Source of the DNA: Actibacterium naphthalenivorans
Lineage (GTDB): Bacteria; Pseudomonadota; Alphaproteobacteria; Rhodobacterales; Rhodobacteraceae
Direction: 5' to 3'
DNA length: 64,000 bases
Assembly: GCF_014196965.1 (NCBI RefSeq)
Contig: NZ_JACIEQ010000003.1
Span: forward strand, 62,001 to 126,000
The notes under the pieces are model-generated. The model ran no database searches and was not told the DNA's origin. It saw only the letters and a program-made list of their open reading frames with translations. Every line of letters begins with the position of its first letter. The stretch's first letter is position 1. A program made the translations under genes and the position numbers. Of the stretch, positions 1 through 7,825 are shown one piece after another.

Positions 1-440
1 GAACCGCTGATCGGGATCAGGCTTTCAAGGATAAACTTACAGTCGGCATGAAAATGCGGGCTGTTTAGCCTGAGGATATCAAGTGGCTGCATGGCATGTT
101 GCGGAAGGTCGTGCAAGCCAGTCGGGTTCCAGCAATACACATGGCTTCCAGCCATCGCAAAGTTCACCATGGTCACGGCAGCGATTTCGCCACGCGGATC
201 GAGGATGAAATTGCGCTCACCGGCGGCACGGGCGACAGCCATTGAAAGTATGTCACGCATTTTGCCGGAACCGGCTCCCGCGACCGTGAGCCGTGGTGCG
301 TCAGTATTCAGCATCAGGGGGGTCTGGCCAAGATAGCCGATCTGCATGCCATCGGAGCCAAGAAGCCCCGCATTTTTAATTTCTTGTCCGGTTGCCCATG
401 CGGCACTCCCGAACCGATTTGTTTCATTGTCGAAAACCAT
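1..440 (-). CDS. TraG/VirD4-like conjugative coupling protein, N-terminal part (cut by window edge)
   Basis: This frame is open from the ATG at 440 to the window edge without a stop, so only the first 146 residues are seen. A P-loop-like GAGSGKM segment lies near residue 60. It is followed by FILDPRGE and a CWNPTG segment, a pattern of TraG/VirD4 type IV coupling ATPases, which bring the relaxase-DNA complex to the conjugation channel at the inner membrane. The residue after the P-loop lysine is Met rather than Ser/Thr; coupling proteins often vary there. A GGGAGAAG ribosome-binding site precedes the ATG. It is the last gene of a leftward run (1894 to 1). The family is inferred from pattern, not a search. 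Confidence 0.7.
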   Translation of the reverse strand, partial: MVFDNETNRFGSAAWATGQEIKNAGLLGSDGMQIGYLGQTPLMLNTDAPRLTVAGAGSGKMRDILSMAVARAAGERNFILDPRGEIAAVTMVNFAMAGSHVYCWNPTGLHDLPQHAMQPLDILRLNSPHFHADCKFILESLIPISG

Positions 441-504
441 GACTTCTCCCAAGAAAAAGGGCCGCCGATTGGCGACCCCTTGATTGAGTTTTTGTTTTCG
501 CGGC

Positions 505-615
505 TCAGCCGATGACCGCGACGATGATGACCAGAATGATCGCCACCGCGATCACAGCGGGCCAAGGATTTTCCTCTTTTTCAACGATTACGCCACGAAT
601 TCTTCCACGTGCCAT
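505..615 (-). CDS. 36-residue single-pass membrane peptide
   Basis: This is a small gene preceded by a strong AGGAGAA ribosome-binding site. The product has a basic N-terminus (MARGRIRG), a short acidic stretch, then one hydrophobic helix (about residues 19-36) that runs to the C-terminus. Such a protein would sit in the inner membrane with its N-terminus inside. It lies between the coupling protein gene and a multi-pass membrane protein gene on the same strand, so it may be an accessory of the transfer apparatus. I do not recognise a family. The good ribosome-binding site and the tight placement are the reasons for calling it. Confidence 0.6.
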   Translation of the reverse strand: MARGRIRGVIVEKEENPWPAVIAVAIILVIIVAVIG

Positions 616-642
616 TGTATTTTCTCCTATCCTAGTTGTGCT

Positions 643-936
643 TCACATGAAGCGGGTGATGATTGCCAAGCCACCGAAGATCAAAGCTGTGCCGACTGAT
701 GCTCGCGCGACGAAGAAAACGAGCAAAAAGCTAAGGCCGTACCAGGTAACAGATGCCAATCCGATGAGCCCATCGCCATAGGTTTGAAATGTTAGTGTTC
801 GCACATAGACGATGGTGTACTTCCAGAGTATTGGCCCTCCGAAGAAAGCGGCGATCAGGGCAAGCAGATTGGCAAGGCCGGTGACAGAAGACATGAAAAT
901 ATTCTGCCCTGCCTGTGCGTGATTTTTGTTCAGCAT
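643..936 (-). CDS. Small multi-pass membrane protein of unknown function
   Basis: The product has 97 residues and about three hydrophobic segments: LANLLALIAAFFGGPIL, LIGLASVTWYGLSFLLVFFV and ASVGTALIFGGLAII. The ATG at 936 is preferred over an in-frame TTG at 951 because a GGAG sequence lies about nine bases upstream of it. It lies 27 bases upstream of the 36-residue membrane peptide gene and probably shares its transcript with the coupling protein. This position suggests a role at the conjugation or membrane interface, but no family is recognised and no catalytic motif is visible. Confidence 0.55.
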   Translation of the reverse strand: MLNKNHAQAGQNIFMSSVTGLANLLALIAAFFGGPILWKYTIVYVRTLTFQTYGDGLIGLASVTWYGLSFLLVFFVARASVGTALIFGGLAIITRFM

Positions 937-1021
937 TGTTTGAAACTCCAAGGCTGGAAGAACGACGTTGCTCTTCGATTCCCTTGATACCGCAGCCTCC
1001 GGCCAGTCTCGGGGGTTAAGC

Positions 1022-1357
1022 TCAACCAGCCGTCATTCGCGCGCTTTGTGCGAAGAGCCAAATGCTGCAAAGTGCGAACATCAAGCCAGCTACCTGATGA
1101 TAGCTCAACCGCTCACCAAACACCGTGACACCCAGCACCGACATAAGGATCAGATGAGTCATGCTGGACATCGCCGCGCCCTGCCCAAGACCCTTGGACA
1201 GGACTTGCGCGTAGATCAGATTGCTGAGCGCGAAGATCGCGAACGCATATCCCAGGTCGGTCAGCATTCCGAGATCGGCATAGCGCTTGAGAAAATAACT
1301 CCCCCCCGCAAAACCCCCGCTGGAGGCAAGCAGGCTGAGCCAGGACATAGCCATCAT
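1022..1357 (-). CDS. Small EamA/SMR-like four-helix membrane transporter
   Basis: The 111-residue protein has four predicted membrane helices, and its C-terminal half (VFGERLSYHQVAGLMFALCSI) resembles the last helices of drug/metabolite transporters, where a glutamate in a GERLS-type turn precedes the final helix. The length fits small multidrug-resistance proteins or half-size EamA proteins, which work as dimers and export small cationic or amphipathic compounds. The start at 1357 follows AGGTG. It is on the same strand as the membrane genes downstream. Substrate and exact family are uncertain. Confidence 0.5.
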   Translation of the reverse strand: MMAMSWLSLLASSGGFAGGSYFLKRYADLGMLTDLGYAFAIFALSNLIYAQVLSKGLGQGAAMSSMTHLILMSVLGVTVFGERLSYHQVAGLMFALCSIWLFAQSARMTAG

Positions 1358-1453
1358 GGATACACCTCATATTATGGAAAAGAAAAGCATCACACCAAGT
1401 CGGGCGGTGCTTTGAGTATGTTCAATTGAACCGCCAGAAACGGGTGGTATCCG

Positions 1454-1894
1454 TTAATCGACCTTTGGGGGATCGTCGTCATTGGCGGCACGTACTCCCC
1501 AAAGGAGAGCCTCGGACGGAAATCTCGCAGTCAGAATTGTAGCCAGAATGCGCACGCGTTCCCGAGACTCCGGTCTACGGCGAGGCGTTACATCATCGGG
1601 ACAACGCTTGTGACAGAAGTCACGGAACCACTCGCGGATGAAGGGGCGTTCGAACTGTTCCATGTCCAAGTGGACTTCGTCGCCGTCAAAACCGACGATC
1701 CAACCGCGATAGTCCCGGTACAGGTTCGTAAGGTGCTCATGCCATGCAGAGTCCTTGACGTTGAGGCCAAAAGCGAAGTTTCTTAGGTCGCGGATGTAGG
1801 TGGAGTTTTCCAGCATTTGATCGGTCACGAAATGGGTCATGAGGCGTTTGCAGTACCCGTTCAAAGTACAAGCAGGGCAAAGGACAGTAGACAT
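1454..1894 (-). CDS. Hypothetical protein with N-terminal cysteine cluster
   Basis: The product has 146 residues. I chose the ATG at 1894 because GGAAGGAG lies just upstream; an in-frame start at 1915 has no such site. The N-terminus has three cysteines in a C-x2-C-x5-C pattern (CPACTLNGYC), and another Cys lies in the CHKRCPDD segment (CHKRC), so metal binding is plausible. The middle holds many aromatic and acidic residues (YRDYRGWIVGF). It is transcribed divergently from the transmembrane XRE regulator at 2099, with a shared intergenic region holding a perfect palindrome, so it may be a target of that regulator. No family is recognised. Confidence 0.5.
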   Translation of the reverse strand: MSTVLCPACTLNGYCKRLMTHFVTDQMLENSTYIRDLRNFAFGLNVKDSAWHEHLTNLYRDYRGWIVGFDGDEVHLDMEQFERPFIREWFRDFCHKRCPDDVTPRRRPESRERVRILATILTARFPSEALLWGVRAANDDDPPKVD

Positions 1895-2037
1895 GTGGTG
1901 CTCCTTCCGTAGCATTGGTCTGGCACCGCTTGCTGGCCGCGATCCTGCTCCGTCAGAAGGTCACCAGACGGGGCGCACACACGACAGCAGAGCTTTGCGG
2001 TACTGCTTGAATTGTTATATTTATCAGACTGTTGCGA

Positions 2038-2052
2038 AACGAACAGTTCGTT
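2038..2052. promoter_or_regulatory. Candidate operator palindrome between divergent genes
   Basis: The sequence AACGAAC-A-GTTCGTT is a perfect inverted repeat with 7-base arms. It lies in the 204-base divergent region between the genes starting at 1894 and 2099. It is about 46 bases upstream of the XRE regulator start, a usual position for an autoregulatory operator. An AT-rich TTATATTTAT stretch just to its left could be part of a -10 element. Binding by the adjacent regulator is inferred. Confidence 0.4.
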
Positions 2053-2098
2053 CCAGACCGTCCCACGTCGTTGCATGTGGTAACAGACGGAGCCCCCG

Positions 2099-3946
2099 AT
2101 GACCGAGACCCCGCCCGCCGGGGGCGAGGCACCGGTGTTTGGGCAATATCTTAAAAAACGCCTCGCCGAAGAAAATCTGAACCCATCCCGTCTGGCAAAT
2201 TTGTCTCAAGTTTCGAGGACGTCGATAGGACGGTACATCTCCGGCAAGATCGCGACGCCAAACCCTTTTCAAGAGAATAAGATTCTCAAAGCGCTCGATG
2301 GCCCGGAAGCGTATCTGGAACACTACCGGCAGTTTCGCGAGACCGGACTCACGCACAAAGAGGCACTGCGGGCGCAAAGCAGCGAAGGTTCCGAGACTTC
2401 CGAAGTTGCCGAGGCTTCCGAGGTTCTCCCGGATGCGTCGGAGGACAGCGGGCAGAGTGAAATCTCACGTCTTGACGGTTCATCCCGCAAAGATCGCCAT
2501 TTCCGAGCTTCCTGGGCGATCCTCGGGCTTGCCGCAATTATACTTGCTCCAGCGATTCCTTGGTTTCTCGACCTCGCGCACTGGCGATTGATAGAATCCG
2601 AACTGCTGGCAGATAAAGCTGACGAACCTACCAAAGAGCAACAAGCCTACGAGACCGCAAAGGAAAGCATTCTGAATTCTGGCATTCACCCACAATTCGA
2701 CGTTGTTTGGAACAAAGAAGGGGCTACCGTTTGGCTCAACAAAATTGATGAATTGCCATCTGAAGCGCAAATCGAGGTTTCCCGCGACGGCATTACATAC
2801 GCCCGAGCTTCAAACGTCGCAAACCTACTGCCAAACGATCAGTTCATAGTACGGCTGAACCACTATGCATGGGAGCGGCCCATCGGTCCGTTCGATTTCA
2901 CAGACGAGGTTCAGGCGCTCGCGACTGCGGCCATCGCCAATTCCAGCTCCGAGCAAGGCGGCCCAATCACCTGCGCAGCAGGATCGTGCGAGATATCTCG
3001 TTACAGCTTTTGCAATGGAAACTGGTCAAAACTCACGCTTGGGCGCTCACCCGACACGCCTGAAGTCGACCTAGATCTCGAAGCGTGCGACAATGTTGGC
3101 CTGCTGAACGATTGCCTTTCAACACCAGCAACTCTTTTTCCAACTGGCCCATTGCAAACCATATATGCGGAACTTCACGCCAATCAGGGCGGCACCTATA
3201 GGTTCTCGTTTAAAACGCTTCCACTTTCTTTTGACATCAAGAATAATGGAGAGGAAGCGGTTGAGTTAACTCCATTGCCGCCAAATGTTGAAAATGCGCC
3301 CTATGCAACCGCTTGGTTTAGCAAATACACATCAAACTCCGATATTCGATTTAGGATGTATATTGGCGCAGGTAGTTGCCGAGTGGGAGACCTGGCACTA
3401 GAAGATCAGTTCAGCGCAATCTATTATGACGCCGACGGGAATGGAAATTTGAGAGGCGACCTTAGGTATTTTTCGATACCCGAACCCTCACGTGATTTTG
3501 TCGAGATTACTCTTGTAGGCAAAGATAGCACGATTTTCGGCCCTTACCGGTATCGATTTCCGTCCGACGAGATTATTGCGCGCGCTGTCGCGGCAACCGA
3601 GAAGCCCGACACTTTCGAATGTGACAGAAAACTCGTTGATCCTTTTGACACCAAATCTTGGTATTATTCGTGCTCTGCACCCTCAGAGTATCAAAACATT
3701 TATGATTGGGCAAAAGTATCTGAAATACATTTTGGCTCCAGCCCCGATAATCTTTCAAAGATCATCAAAATTGACATGTCACCACGCCAGATGGCTGTCG
3801 CACAAGCTGACAGCTTATCGGGCGACCAGCCACCTGTATTCGAATATTCGCCGCCTAAAGATAGCCGTGATCTTTACTTCAAAATTTATTATGTGGATGG
3901 ATCACAGGGTCTACTTCAACGCATGACGTTGCCGGAGCCCATGTAA
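2099..3946 (+). CDS. Transmembrane XRE-family regulator with large extracytoplasmic domain
   Basis: The 615-residue product has an unusual layout. Residues 11-65 form an XRE-type helix-turn-helix (FGQYLKKRLAEENLNPSRLA, then RTSIGRYISGK). Residues 93-130 are a Ser/Glu-rich linker with repeated SE dipeptides. About residues 137-160 are one hydrophobic helix (WAILGLAAIILAPAIPWFL). The remaining 450 residues would lie in the periplasm and contain scattered cysteines that could form disulfides. The design resembles one-component membrane sensors of the CadC/ToxR type but with an XRE DNA-binding head. The start is supported by CGGAG. Ligand and targets are unknown; the nearby palindrome suggests autoregulation. 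Confidence 0.55.
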   Translation: MTETPPAGGEAPVFGQYLKKRLAEENLNPSRLANLSQVSRTSIGRYISGKIATPNPFQENKILKALDGPEAYLEHYRQFRETGLTHKEALRAQSSEGSETSEVAEASEVLPDASEDSGQSEISRLDGSSRKDRHFRASWAILGLAAIILAPAIPWFLDLAHWRLIESELLADKADEPTKEQQAYETAKESILNSGIHPQFDVVWNKEGATVWLNKIDELPSEAQIEVSRDGITYARASNVANLLPNDQFIVRLNHYAWERPIGPFDFTDEVQALATAAIANSSSEQGGPITCAAGSCEISRYSFCNGNWSKLTLGRSPDTPEVDLDLEACDNVGLLNDCLSTPATLFPTGPLQTIYAELHANQGGTYRFSFKTLPLSFDIKNNGEEAVELTPLPPNVENAPYATAWFSKYTSNSDIRFRMYIGAGSCRVGDLALEDQFSAIYYDADGNGNLRGDLRYFSIPEPSRDFVEITLVGKDSTIFGPYRYRFPSDEIIARAVAATEKPDTFECDRKLVDPFDTKSWYYSCSAPSEYQNIYDWAKVSEIHFGSSPDNLSKIIKIDMSPRQMAVAQADSLSGDQPPVFEYSPPKDSRDLYFKIYYVDGSQGLLQRMTLPEPM

Positions 3947-3953
3947 AGTCTTT

Positions 3954-4430
3954 TTAGACAGGCTCCGGGTTTGGAGTCAGGTACAACTCATCGGCCATCT
4001 TTGCTTCGATGTGGTTTCTCAGGTCAATTGACAGCTCTTGACTGTTCAAAGAGATAATCTTCGCGATCAATTTTGCCGCTATATCACTGGGCTCTTCGTG
4101 AGTTTCAAATTCAACTGCAAGATGTTCTGTCGATTGCTCGACCCATGTTCCTTCTTCGACAGCCCACGATCCAATGTCACTTGTGATTTCTCCGTGGGAT
4201 GAAATCTGAAGATCAAACGTGCATCGATCTTCTTGCGTAGGTAAGTCTTTGGATACGATCCGCCCGAATGTTGAACCGAACTGGACGGGTACGTATCGGC
4301 TGTCCCACGAATATCCTTGCCCTGATGAGGATGAAAGGAACTCGTCAAACACCGCCTCCAACTCTGATCCGACCTGTTGCGAGTGCTCGATCCGTTTCGC
4401 CAAAGCTCCAATTGTGTCTTTCAAACCCAT
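3954..4430 (-). CDS. Hypothetical soluble protein
   Basis: The 158-residue acidic protein has no signal peptide or membrane segment. It alternates hydrophobic and charged residues (CTFDLQISSHGEI, GTWVEQSTEHLAVEFETHE) in a way that suggests a beta-rich fold, flanked by helical ends. It is convergent with the XRE regulator gene and separated from it by seven bases. No convincing ribosome-binding site precedes the ATG at 4430. I do not recognise the family. Confidence 0.45.
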   Translation of the reverse strand: MGLKDTIGALAKRIEHSQQVGSELEAVFDEFLSSSSGQGYSWDSRYVPVQFGSTFGRIVSKDLPTQEDRCTFDLQISSHGEITSDIGSWAVEEGTWVEQSTEHLAVEFETHEEPSDIAAKLIAKIISLNSQELSIDLRNHIEAKMADELYLTPNPEPV

Positions 4431-4504
4431 TGTTCATTTTAGCCTAAAAGGGTGCAAGAAAGCAAATTTTGCTCATAGAAACATGGCATTACACATATTC
4501 TTGC

Positions 4505-5122
4505 CTATGCCGCAGCATCCATCCCAAGCCGCCTAAACCCGCGCTGCAATGTACTCTCGGACACGTCGAACCGGCTGGCCGTTTGCTGGTATGTCTGGCC
4601 TTCCTGATGCACGAGGCGATGGGCTTCGATCATCTTCTCGTCGGTCAGTCGGCGCGGCCTGCCAATCGGCGCGCCGCGTTCCTTTGCCGCCCGCAGTCCG
4701 TTGCGCGTCCGCTCCCGCACCAACTCGCGCTCGAACTCGGCAACCGAAGCGAACAGGTGGAATACCAGCCGCCCGCCGGATGTCGCGGTGTTGATCCCCT
4801 CGCATAGGGAAGAGAACTGCACACCTTCGTTGTCCAGCCGCGTAATCAGATCGGCCAGATGCAACACCGACCGCCCGAGCCGATCCAGACGATAAACCAC
4901 CAGCGTGTCACCCTCGACCAAGGCTCGTAAAGCATCGTCAAGCCCTGGACGCTCGGCCCTTGCCCCTGAAATTCCGTGGTCATAGAAGACTTTGTCGCAT
5001 CCCGCACGGCCAAGCGCATCGAGTTGCATGTCTAGCCGTTGGTCCTCGGTGGACACCCGCGCATAGCCGATCAGTTGCCCATGTGGGGATGTTCGCTGTG
5101 GTGGATCGGGCCAAGGGAGCAT
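4505..5122 (-). CDS. Serine site-specific recombinase, resolvase/invertase family
   Basis: The 205-residue product has the full small serine recombinase layout. The catalytic domain begins with IGYARVSTEDQ, where Ser24 is the predicted nucleophile. It continues with YRLDRLGRS and the helical region FASVAEFERELVRERTRNGL. A C-terminal helix-turn-helix covers about residues 170-200. These enzymes cut and rejoin DNA at short inverted-repeat sites for cointegrate resolution or inversion. It is the only recombinase seen in the island and is probably a remnant of, or helper for, a mobile element. The region upstream of its start contains several short inverted repeats that could include its target site. 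Confidence 0.9.
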   Translation of the reverse strand: MLPWPDPPQRTSPHGQLIGYARVSTEDQRLDMQLDALGRAGCDKVFYDHGISGARAERPGLDDALRALVEGDTLVVYRLDRLGRSVLHLADLITRLDNEGVQFSSLCEGINTATSGGRLVFHLFASVAEFERELVRERTRNGLRAAKERGAPIGRPRRLTDEKMIEAHRLVHQEGQTYQQTASRFDVSESTLQRGFRRLGMDAAA

Positions 5123-5126
5123 CGTG

Positions 5127-5255
5127 TCACCTTTCGACTAGCAAAACCGAGGGGTTTTGCCTGTGCGCCATAGTTCCGTCTCCGCCGATCAAGGATTCAC
5201 AGAAACCAACGGTTTCCGCTTCTTCCATTTTCATAATCTGTGCTGTATCCATCAT
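5127..5255 (-). CDS. Possible 42-residue ORF upstream of the resolvase
   Basis: This is an open frame of 42 residues whose TGA stop lies four bases upstream of the resolvase ATG. It starts with two consecutive ATG codons. The predicted peptide is Met- and Glu-rich at the start (MMDTAQIMKMEE), with no family recognised. A GAGGG sequence lies about 12 bases upstream but is part of a repeat. It could be a leader peptide, or chance sequence inside the resolvase target region. Confidence 0.25.
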   Translation of the reverse strand: MMDTAQIMKMEEAETVGFCESLIGGDGTMAHRQNPSVLLVER

Positions 5256-5276
5256 AGTCACTAACCCTCGGTTTTG
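5141..5276. repeat. Nested inverted repeats upstream of the resolvase gene
   Basis: Three inverted-repeat structures are visible. GCAAAACC-GAGG-GGTTTTGC at 5141-5160 is a hairpin. GAAACC-AAC-GGTTTC lies near 5202-5216. The 12-mer CAAAACCGAGGG at 5142-5153 recurs inverted as CCCTCGGTTTTG at 5265-5276. They surround the start region of the resolvase and may be subsites of its recombination site or ends of a small element. Function is inferred from position only. Confidence 0.4.
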
Positions 5277-5564
5277 ATTGGAACAAATCCGACCCTTCAT
5301 GCCAAGAACGCATCGGGGCAGGCATCTGTTTTTCCACTGATTTTTTGGAGTCGCGGCTTGGCGAAGCCGTCAAAACGGATCGGTGCGTTTCGTTATGCTA
5401 TAAATAATAGACCAAAACACTCTGATTATAGCTTGACAAGTAATATTGTTTCACAATGCTTGCATATTCTTGAAATATTCCCTATATTTCGCATAGCAAC
5501 GCACAAAATCAACAAGATGTTGCAGAGGTGTGTGTCCGAAACGAACAAGAATTCGAGGACACAA
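5277..5564. other. AT-rich intergenic region, probable promoter for the 5565 gene
   Basis: No coding frame is convincing in this stretch. It is notably AT-rich compared with the flanks. It contains a TTGACA at 5433-5438 and several TATA-like stretches (for example around 5396-5410), but no properly spaced -10 stands out. It most likely holds the promoter for the exported protein gene at 5565. Confidence 0.3.
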
Positions 5565-6155
5565 ATGGCAAAAGCCGCGACAAATGGATTAGCTGGAAAA
5601 GTGCTGGGCGCAGGCCTTGCACTCTCGGCCGCATTCGCACCGAGTACCGCCAGTGCGCAAGACGTGGCCATGGCCGCACTTCCCGATGCGCCGCAGGAAA
5701 CGGTCGATACGATCCTGTGTGAAACGGATCGCCAGTATTTTGCGAAAGATGGCTGGCGTCCGGAAACCGCCGATCTTCACTGCGCATCGACAGCGGCAAG
5801 TGAGTACGCCGAAAACAACCCCGGCGTAGGTGTGCTGATCCATGTTGGCGGTGATCTTCCAAATGATCGCTTCAAAACACCGGATGAATTCGGGCGCGCG
5901 GTGGTACACGCGTTCCAAAGTCGATATGGCGTGGATGCGGCCTATTTCTTGCGCCAGAACGACACACGCGCAACAGGCATCACATTTCATGTTGGTGAGT
6001 TTATCCACGGCGGAGACAACGGCACGGAAGTTAAAAATGTGAAAGAGGCGTTGGATGCAATGCCCGAAGTTGCCGGATTGCTTGAGTTGATCTGGAACGA
6101 AAAACTGGTGAATGCAGCGCAGCTTCAGGTGCCGACCGTCACACCAGGCGGTTAG
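5565..6155 (+). CDS. Exported protein of unknown function
   Basis: The start at 5565 is chosen because GAGGACA precedes it and because it places a clean signal peptide at the N-terminus: basic residues, a hydrophobic core (LGAGLALSAAFA) and a likely cut after ASA near residue 31. The mature part of about 165 residues has two early cysteines (ILCETD and LHCAST) that could pair, and a GVGVLIHVGGDLP segment. It should be periplasmic. It overlaps the convergent coiled-coil gene by four bases at the stop codons. The family is not recognised. Confidence 0.55.
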   Translation: MAKAATNGLAGKVLGAGLALSAAFAPSTASAQDVAMAALPDAPQETVDTILCETDRQYFAKDGWRPETADLHCASTAASEYAENNPGVGVLIHVGGDLPNDRFKTPDEFGRAVVHAFQSRYGVDAAYFLRQNDTRATGITFHVGEFIHGGDNGTEVKNVKEALDAMPEVAGLLELIWNEKLVNAAQLQVPTVTPGG

Positions 6156-7174
6156 ACCTTCGCCGTAAGATCGAGTTTTACTTCGACGGTTCTATCTTGC
6201 TCAACCGGACTGCCTGTCTCGGCAGACGCGGTTTTGAACTGACTGCCAAAAACCGCGCTATTTGATGCAAGCTTTTCACTGGGCGGACCATCAAACGCGC
6301 CAAAGCCGTCCGCGTTCATCGAAATGCTTTCGTCACTATCAATCGGCGCATCACTCAGATCATCTTGGCTATCGCTTGCATCTGCGACAAATTCGGCCGT
6401 CGCCGAAAGTGCGCCAATTCCTTGTGCCTTTGCATATGACGCGTCGGCCTCGGCTCTTACTTCAGTACGGACGGTATCAAGCTCGTCCGCCGCGCGAGCA
6501 TCCCACTCCCGAACCCGATCAACTAAACCGTCCCGTTCAACTTCAAGGATACTTTTCTGCGCCTTGAGAGCTCCAACTTCATTTGAAAAACGATCGGCCT
6601 GACTGCCCAAAATCGCAACCAATACATCCTGGGAGTTCTCGCTGTCCTTATCAAACTTCCGTCCTGTACGCTTTTCCCATTCACGGACAGCGTCCGCAAC
6701 CTCAGGGCGGGCGAGTGCTTCATCAACATCGATATCGCCATCCAAGAGAGCCTGAGCGGTTTCATTCAGGCGATCAATCTTGTCTTTTAGTGCATCAATC
6801 TGACGCTGCAAGCCATCGATTTCGGCATCCAGAGCACCGATTTGGTCGAGGAGTGCGCGAAGCTCTTGATCTTGCTGTTCGCGTTTACGCTTCTTCTCTT
6901 CACGTTCTTGATTCTGCTTGACCGCCGTTACCCCGTCAACGCCGCGCAGGCCTCCCCCCACCTCGGCAGCCGTGCCCATGTCCATAAGAACCTGAATTCC
7001 GCGAAGATCGCCTTCCTGTGAGTTCTTGGCATACGGGGTTGCTGGCTGGCTCGCAGGTGCGTCACCACCGCGAGCAGGAAATGTCAGTACCTGCGCCTCG
7101 TGCGTGAACTCGCCGAGCGATTGTGTCGTTTGAAATTGCGACTTGAGGCCGCTTTCTTCCCCGATAATACGCAT
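6152..7174 (-). CDS. Coiled-coil protein of unknown function
   Basis: The product has about 340 residues. A charged helical region (about residues 85-150, with EEKKRKREQQDQELRALLD and LDAEIDGLQRQIDALKDKID) is a strong coiled coil. A second helical stretch is near 205-245. The C-terminal 80 residues are Asp/Ser-rich and probably disordered. There is no signal peptide or membrane helix. The ATG at 7174, preceded by GGGGAT, is preferred over a GTG at 7192. A TATTA-TCGG-TAATA palindrome at 7241-7254 lies upstream. It could be a structural or partition-like protein of the island, but there is no direct evidence. Confidence 0.5.
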   Translation of the reverse strand: MRIIGEESGLKSQFQTTQSLGEFTHEAQVLTFPARGGDAPASQPATPYAKNSQEGDLRGIQVLMDMGTAAEVGGGLRGVDGVTAVKQNQEREEKKRKREQQDQELRALLDQIGALDAEIDGLQRQIDALKDKIDRLNETAQALLDGDIDVDEALARPEVADAVREWEKRTGRKFDKDSENSQDVLVAILGSQADRFSNEVGALKAQKSILEVERDGLVDRVREWDARAADELDTVRTEVRAEADASYAKAQGIGALSATAEFVADASDSQDDLSDAPIDSDESISMNADGFGAFDGPPSEKLASNSAVFGSQFKTASAETGSPVEQDRTVEVKLDLTAKV

Positions 7175-7306
7175 TAAAATATATCCCCACACTTCCCCGC
7201 AAACCTCTTTTAATCGGGTGCGTTCGGTGCGCTTGAAATATATTATCGGTAATAATCATTAAAATTTGGTTATTATGGAAAACATTGCATTTATCTAAAA
7301 TGCCAT

Positions 7307-7825
7307 CTATCTGGGCTGTCTCAAACCGTCGGGGATAGTAAGGCTTCGCATTCGCTCTCTGATGTAGCGGAGGTGTGAGAGTCGAATGGTGTCGTCACGA
7401 CCCATCACGAGTTGCTTCAGCCTATACTCCGTCAAATCGGTTGGTGCTGCGCTGTCGTTCAACCTCAAACGCCGACTCGAGTTACTGCGCGCTGAGAGTA
7501 TGCTCCGCATCTCGTGGCGCAGATCGTCATCTATGAGAAGCAATTGATTTGGGTGGGCATCTTTGGAAATCATCGGTTCGTACGTTATGCCAGTGTACGC
7601 GGCCAAAATGGCACTTAGACCATCTTCATGTGCCGTGGTAGAGTGCCCCGATATCCAGTTTCCAATCATGTGTGATTTCAGTTTGGATTGCGGGCTTAGT
7701 AGGTCAATTGATCTCGCATAAAGAAAAATCGCACTTGCGCCCAGGCCGGTTCGCACCTTTTCGGAGGCGAGTTGGTCTCTTTGCTCCTTCGTGATTTCGA
7801 TGCGGGATGTATTCTTCGGCGGCAT
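7307..7825 (-). CDS. Putative XRE-like DNA-binding protein
   Basis: I take the ATG at 7825 (MPPKNTSRIEITKEQRDQL), giving 172 residues. Residues about 15-65 contain LGASAIFLYARSI...KLKSHMIGNWISGHSTTAHED, which can be read as a helix-turn-helix with recognition helix around MIGNWISGH. The C-terminal third is Arg-rich (LRYIRERMRSL). There is no Shine-Dalgarno site, but a TATAAT at 7832-7837 sits seven bases upstream of the ATG, which suggests a leaderless message starting at the ATG. The longer frame to 7975 is less likely. The family is uncertain. Confidence 0.45.
   Translation of the reverse strand: MPPKNTSRIEITKEQRDQLASEKVRTGLGASAIFLYARSIDLLSPQSKLKSHMIGNWISGHSTTAHEDGLSAILAAYTGITYEPMISKDAHPNQLLLIDDDLRHEMRSILSARSNSSRRLRLNDSAAPTDLTEYRLKQLVMGRDDTIRLSHLRYIRERMRSLTIPDGLRQPR

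Noticed and set aside
2298-2591. A 97-codon frame inside the XRE regulator gene.
   Set aside because: It is a frame-shifted reading of the Ser/Glu linker region with a repetitive Pro/Arg product.
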